A stretch of DNA of 52,750 nt from Brevibacillus fluminis (GTDB lineage Bacteria > Bacillota > Bacilli > Brevibacillales > Brevibacillaceae), in NCBI RefSeq assembly GCF_003710825.1, contig NZ_RHHQ01000033.1, forward strand, positions 1-52,750, read 5' to 3'. The first letter of the stretch is position 1. Each line of letters opens with the position of its first letter. The notes under the pieces are model-generated. The model was given only the letters and a program-made list of their open reading frames with translations. It had not been told where the DNA came from and did not search any database. Both the position numbers and the translations under genes were made by a program. Below are positions 51,244-52,750 of the stretch, one piece after another.

Positions 51244-52608
51244 ATGGGGAACGATACGATCATTGCGGGAAAACAAATCAGGGAATGGAAGGATGACTAC
51301 CCGTTGCTTCAGCCACTCTCCGAGACGGAGGAAGTGTTTTGGACGAACCCGCTCTATACCGGGTTCGATGGGACCGCTGCTCAAGTGACCGCGGAGGACG
51401 TGCAGGATGCGAGCGATCGGCTGCAACGGTTCGCACCTTTTATCGAAAAAGCGTTTCCGGAAACGGCGGAGTCTGGTGGATTGATCGAATCGAAGCTCGT
51501 CAGGATCAAGGACATGCAGAGCCTGCTCGCAGAAAAAAGCGGTCAGGAACTGCCGGGTTCACTGTGGTTGAAATGCGATAGCCACCTGCCGATTTCCGGT
51601 TCGATCAAAGCCCGGGGCGGCATCTATGAGGTGCTGGCACATGCGGAAGCGTTGGCGTGGAAGCACCAAATGCTCAGCAAGGAGAGCGACTATGCGGTTT
51701 TGGACTCGGATGCGTTTCGGGATTTGTTTTCCCGTTACTCAATCGCTGTCGGCTCCACGGGCAACCTTGGGCTAAGCATCGGCGTAATCAGTGCCAAGCT
51801 AGGGTTTCGCGTGACCGTTCACATGTCGGCTGACGCCAAGGCGTGGAAAAAAGACTTGCTGCGAAAGCGAGGAGTAACGGTCGTCGAATATGAAGCCGAC
51901 TATGGAAAAGCGGTCGAAGAAGGCCGGAAGCAAGCGGAAGCGGACCCGACCTGCTATTTCATCGATGATGAAAATTCCAAGCATCTGTTCCTCGGCTATG
52001 CCGTCGCGGCAAATCGATTGAAAAAGCAGCTGGACGAGCAGCAAATCACGGTCGATCGCGAGCATCCGCTGTTCGTCTATCTTCCGTGCGGGGTGGGCGG
52101 CGGTCCTGGTGGCGTTGCGTATGGACTGAAGCTGATTTATGGTGAAAATGTCCACTGCTTATTCGCTGAGCCGACCCATTCGCCCTGCATGCTAATCGGG
52201 TTAATGACCGGACTGCATGACCAGGTCTCCGTACAAGATTTCGGCATTGATAACAAGACGGATGCGGACGGACTGGCTGTCGGCCGCCCATCGCGTTTTG
52301 TCGGAAAAGCCATCGAGTCGCTGCTGAGCGGCATTTACACCGTGGATGATCAGGAGCTGTACCGGTTGCTGCGCGACCTTTACGACACCGAGTCGATCCG
52401 TCTGGAGCCGTCTGCGTTGGCCGGTATGCCAGGTCCGGTGCGATTGCAGCAAACAGAGGCAGGACAAGCCTATCTCACACGGCATCACTTGACCGACAAG
52501 ATGAAAGATGCGACGCACATCGTCTGGGCAACAGGAGGAAGCATGGTACCGCCTGAGGTTCAGGAAGAGTACTATGCGAAAGGCGTGCAGGCATCAAAAG
52601 GCAAGTAA
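51244..52608 (+). CDS. dsdA: D-serine ammonia-lyase (D-serine dehydratase)
   Basis: PLP enzyme converting D-serine to pyruvate and ammonia; 454 residues, near the usual DsdA length. The Schiff-base lysine lies in LPISGSIKARGGIYEVL (Lys122); VGSTGNLGLSIGV is the phosphate loop region; PCGVGGGPGGVAYGL is the glycine loop; DGLAVGRPS is also DsdA-typical. WTNPLY near the start is a DsdA hallmark. I started at ATG 51244, which has GGGAGGG 11-12 bases upstream. It detoxifies D-serine or uses it as nutrient. An IS3-family element begins 34 bp after the stop. Confidence 0.93.
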   Translation: MGNDTIIAGKQIREWKDDYPLLQPLSETEEVFWTNPLYTGFDGTAAQVTAEDVQDASDRLQRFAPFIEKAFPETAESGGLIESKLVRIKDMQSLLAEKSGQELPGSLWLKCDSHLPISGSIKARGGIYEVLAHAEALAWKHQMLSKESDYAVLDSDAFRDLFSRYSIAVGSTGNLGLSIGVISAKLGFRVTVHMSADAKAWKKDLLRKRGVTVVEYEADYGKAVEEGRKQAEADPTCYFIDDENSKHLFLGYAVAANRLKKQLDEQQITVDREHPLFVYLPCGVGGGPGGVAYGLKLIYGENVHCLFAEPTHSPCMLIGLMTGLHDQVSVQDFGIDNKTDADGLAVGRPSRFVGKAIESLLSGIYTVDDQELYRLLRDLYDTESIRLEPSALAGMPGPVRLQQTEAGQAYLTRHHLTDKMKDATHIVWATGGSMVPPEVQEEYYAKGVQASKGK

Positions 52609-52642
52609 GACTAGCGAAAAAACGCTACCGAAAGCAGTGAAG

Positions 52643-52750
52643 TGACCCCAAAAAGTTAGACTCGTATTTTTTTAAGCAGCATGTAAGGTTTGAGTCCGGT
52701 ATTGCACTGGACTTAAGCCTTTTAATTTTATCTTGATTCGTTTGTTGTTA
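52643..52750 (-). mobile_element. IS3-family insertion sequence, right end
   Basis: TGACCCCAAAAAGTTAGAC at 52643 on is a terminal repeat of the IS3/IS150 type, with the transposase end reading out to the window edge. The element continues beyond the window; target-site duplication cannot be checked. Confidence 0.85.
52672..52749 (-). CDS. IS3-family transposase (IS150-like OrfB), C-terminal part
   Basis: Twenty-five codons before TAA read NNKRIKIKLKGLSPVQYRTQ and TLHAA. NNKRIK.KLKGLSPVQYR is the standard C-terminus of the IS150-type transposase with the rve/DDE domain. The body of the gene lies outside the window, so whether it is intact is unknown. Confidence 0.9.
   Translation of the reverse strand, partial: NNKRIKIKLKGLSPVQYRTQTLHAA

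Noticed and set aside
1..52750. CRISPR arrays, tRNA and rRNA genes
   Set aside because: No regularly spaced repeats, tRNA-like CCA ends with cloverleaf or rRNA signatures were found.

Overview
The window looks like the chromosome of an endospore-forming Bacillales bacterium of the Brevibacillus/Paenibacillaceae kind. The reasons are a three-gene GerA-type germinant-receptor operon, strong AAGGAGG-type ribosome binding sites, many lipoproteins and two-component systems, ComA-, PucR- and MocR-type regulators, and mid-range GC. The genus is an inference. No rRNA, tRNA or CRISPR array was seen.

Layout. 1-2200: end of a Dpp/Opp-type peptide ABC importer operon (permease end and two ATPases), followed by a convergent PucR-type regulator. 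3519-5548: OmpR/kinase pair, divergent from a membrane protein, SDR and SGNH-hydrolase cluster (5740-7763). 7863-10846: a methionine gamma-lyase gene behind a sigma-54 -24/-12 promoter, followed by an ACT-PAS-AAA-Fis sigma-54 activator that probably drives it. 10850-15184: a scarred stretch with TetR and RND-pump relics, an intact peptide-binding lipoprotein, an intact serine hydrolase, and an internally deleted second copy of the sigma-54 activator gene end. 15185-18440: OmpR/kinase/lipoprotein operon.

18706-29354 is the most interesting part: a membrane-anchored DJ-1/PfpI-like protein, a soluble three-PAS kinase, a ComA-like response regulator, a MacB-type ABC ATPase with FtsX-type permease and a His-motif lipoprotein, and an ABC exporter. 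All four transcription units start behind the same array of TTGCG elements spaced exactly 21 bp, with a CCGCA-type inverted element in the first interval and a -10 box 27-28 bp after the last element. This resembles the Bacillus ComA box, and the response regulator has a ComA-like recognition helix. I read it as a self-contained ComA-type regulon under a PAS kinase.

29559-33071: P1-family peptidase, then a GNAT acetyltransferase divergent from a MocR regulator with paired operator repeats. 33139-36639: ger operon. 36893-37039: an unlisted 48-residue Cys/Arg/His-rich protein. 37333-41748: two paralogous NarL-type regulators around one large membrane kinase, with a shared CGGGAACTT motif. 41885-45087: secreted protein, VOC protein, and an ECF41-like sigma factor with identical divergent ECF promoters facing the sigma and VOC genes. 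45215-45641: a LexA-box (SOS) gene of unknown function. 45728-52608: helix-hairpin-helix protein, GNAT, MIP18-like protein, a DUF2935 gene interrupted by an in-frame stop, DUF1259, a chemotaxis receptor and D-serine dehydratase. The window ends inside an IS3-family element.
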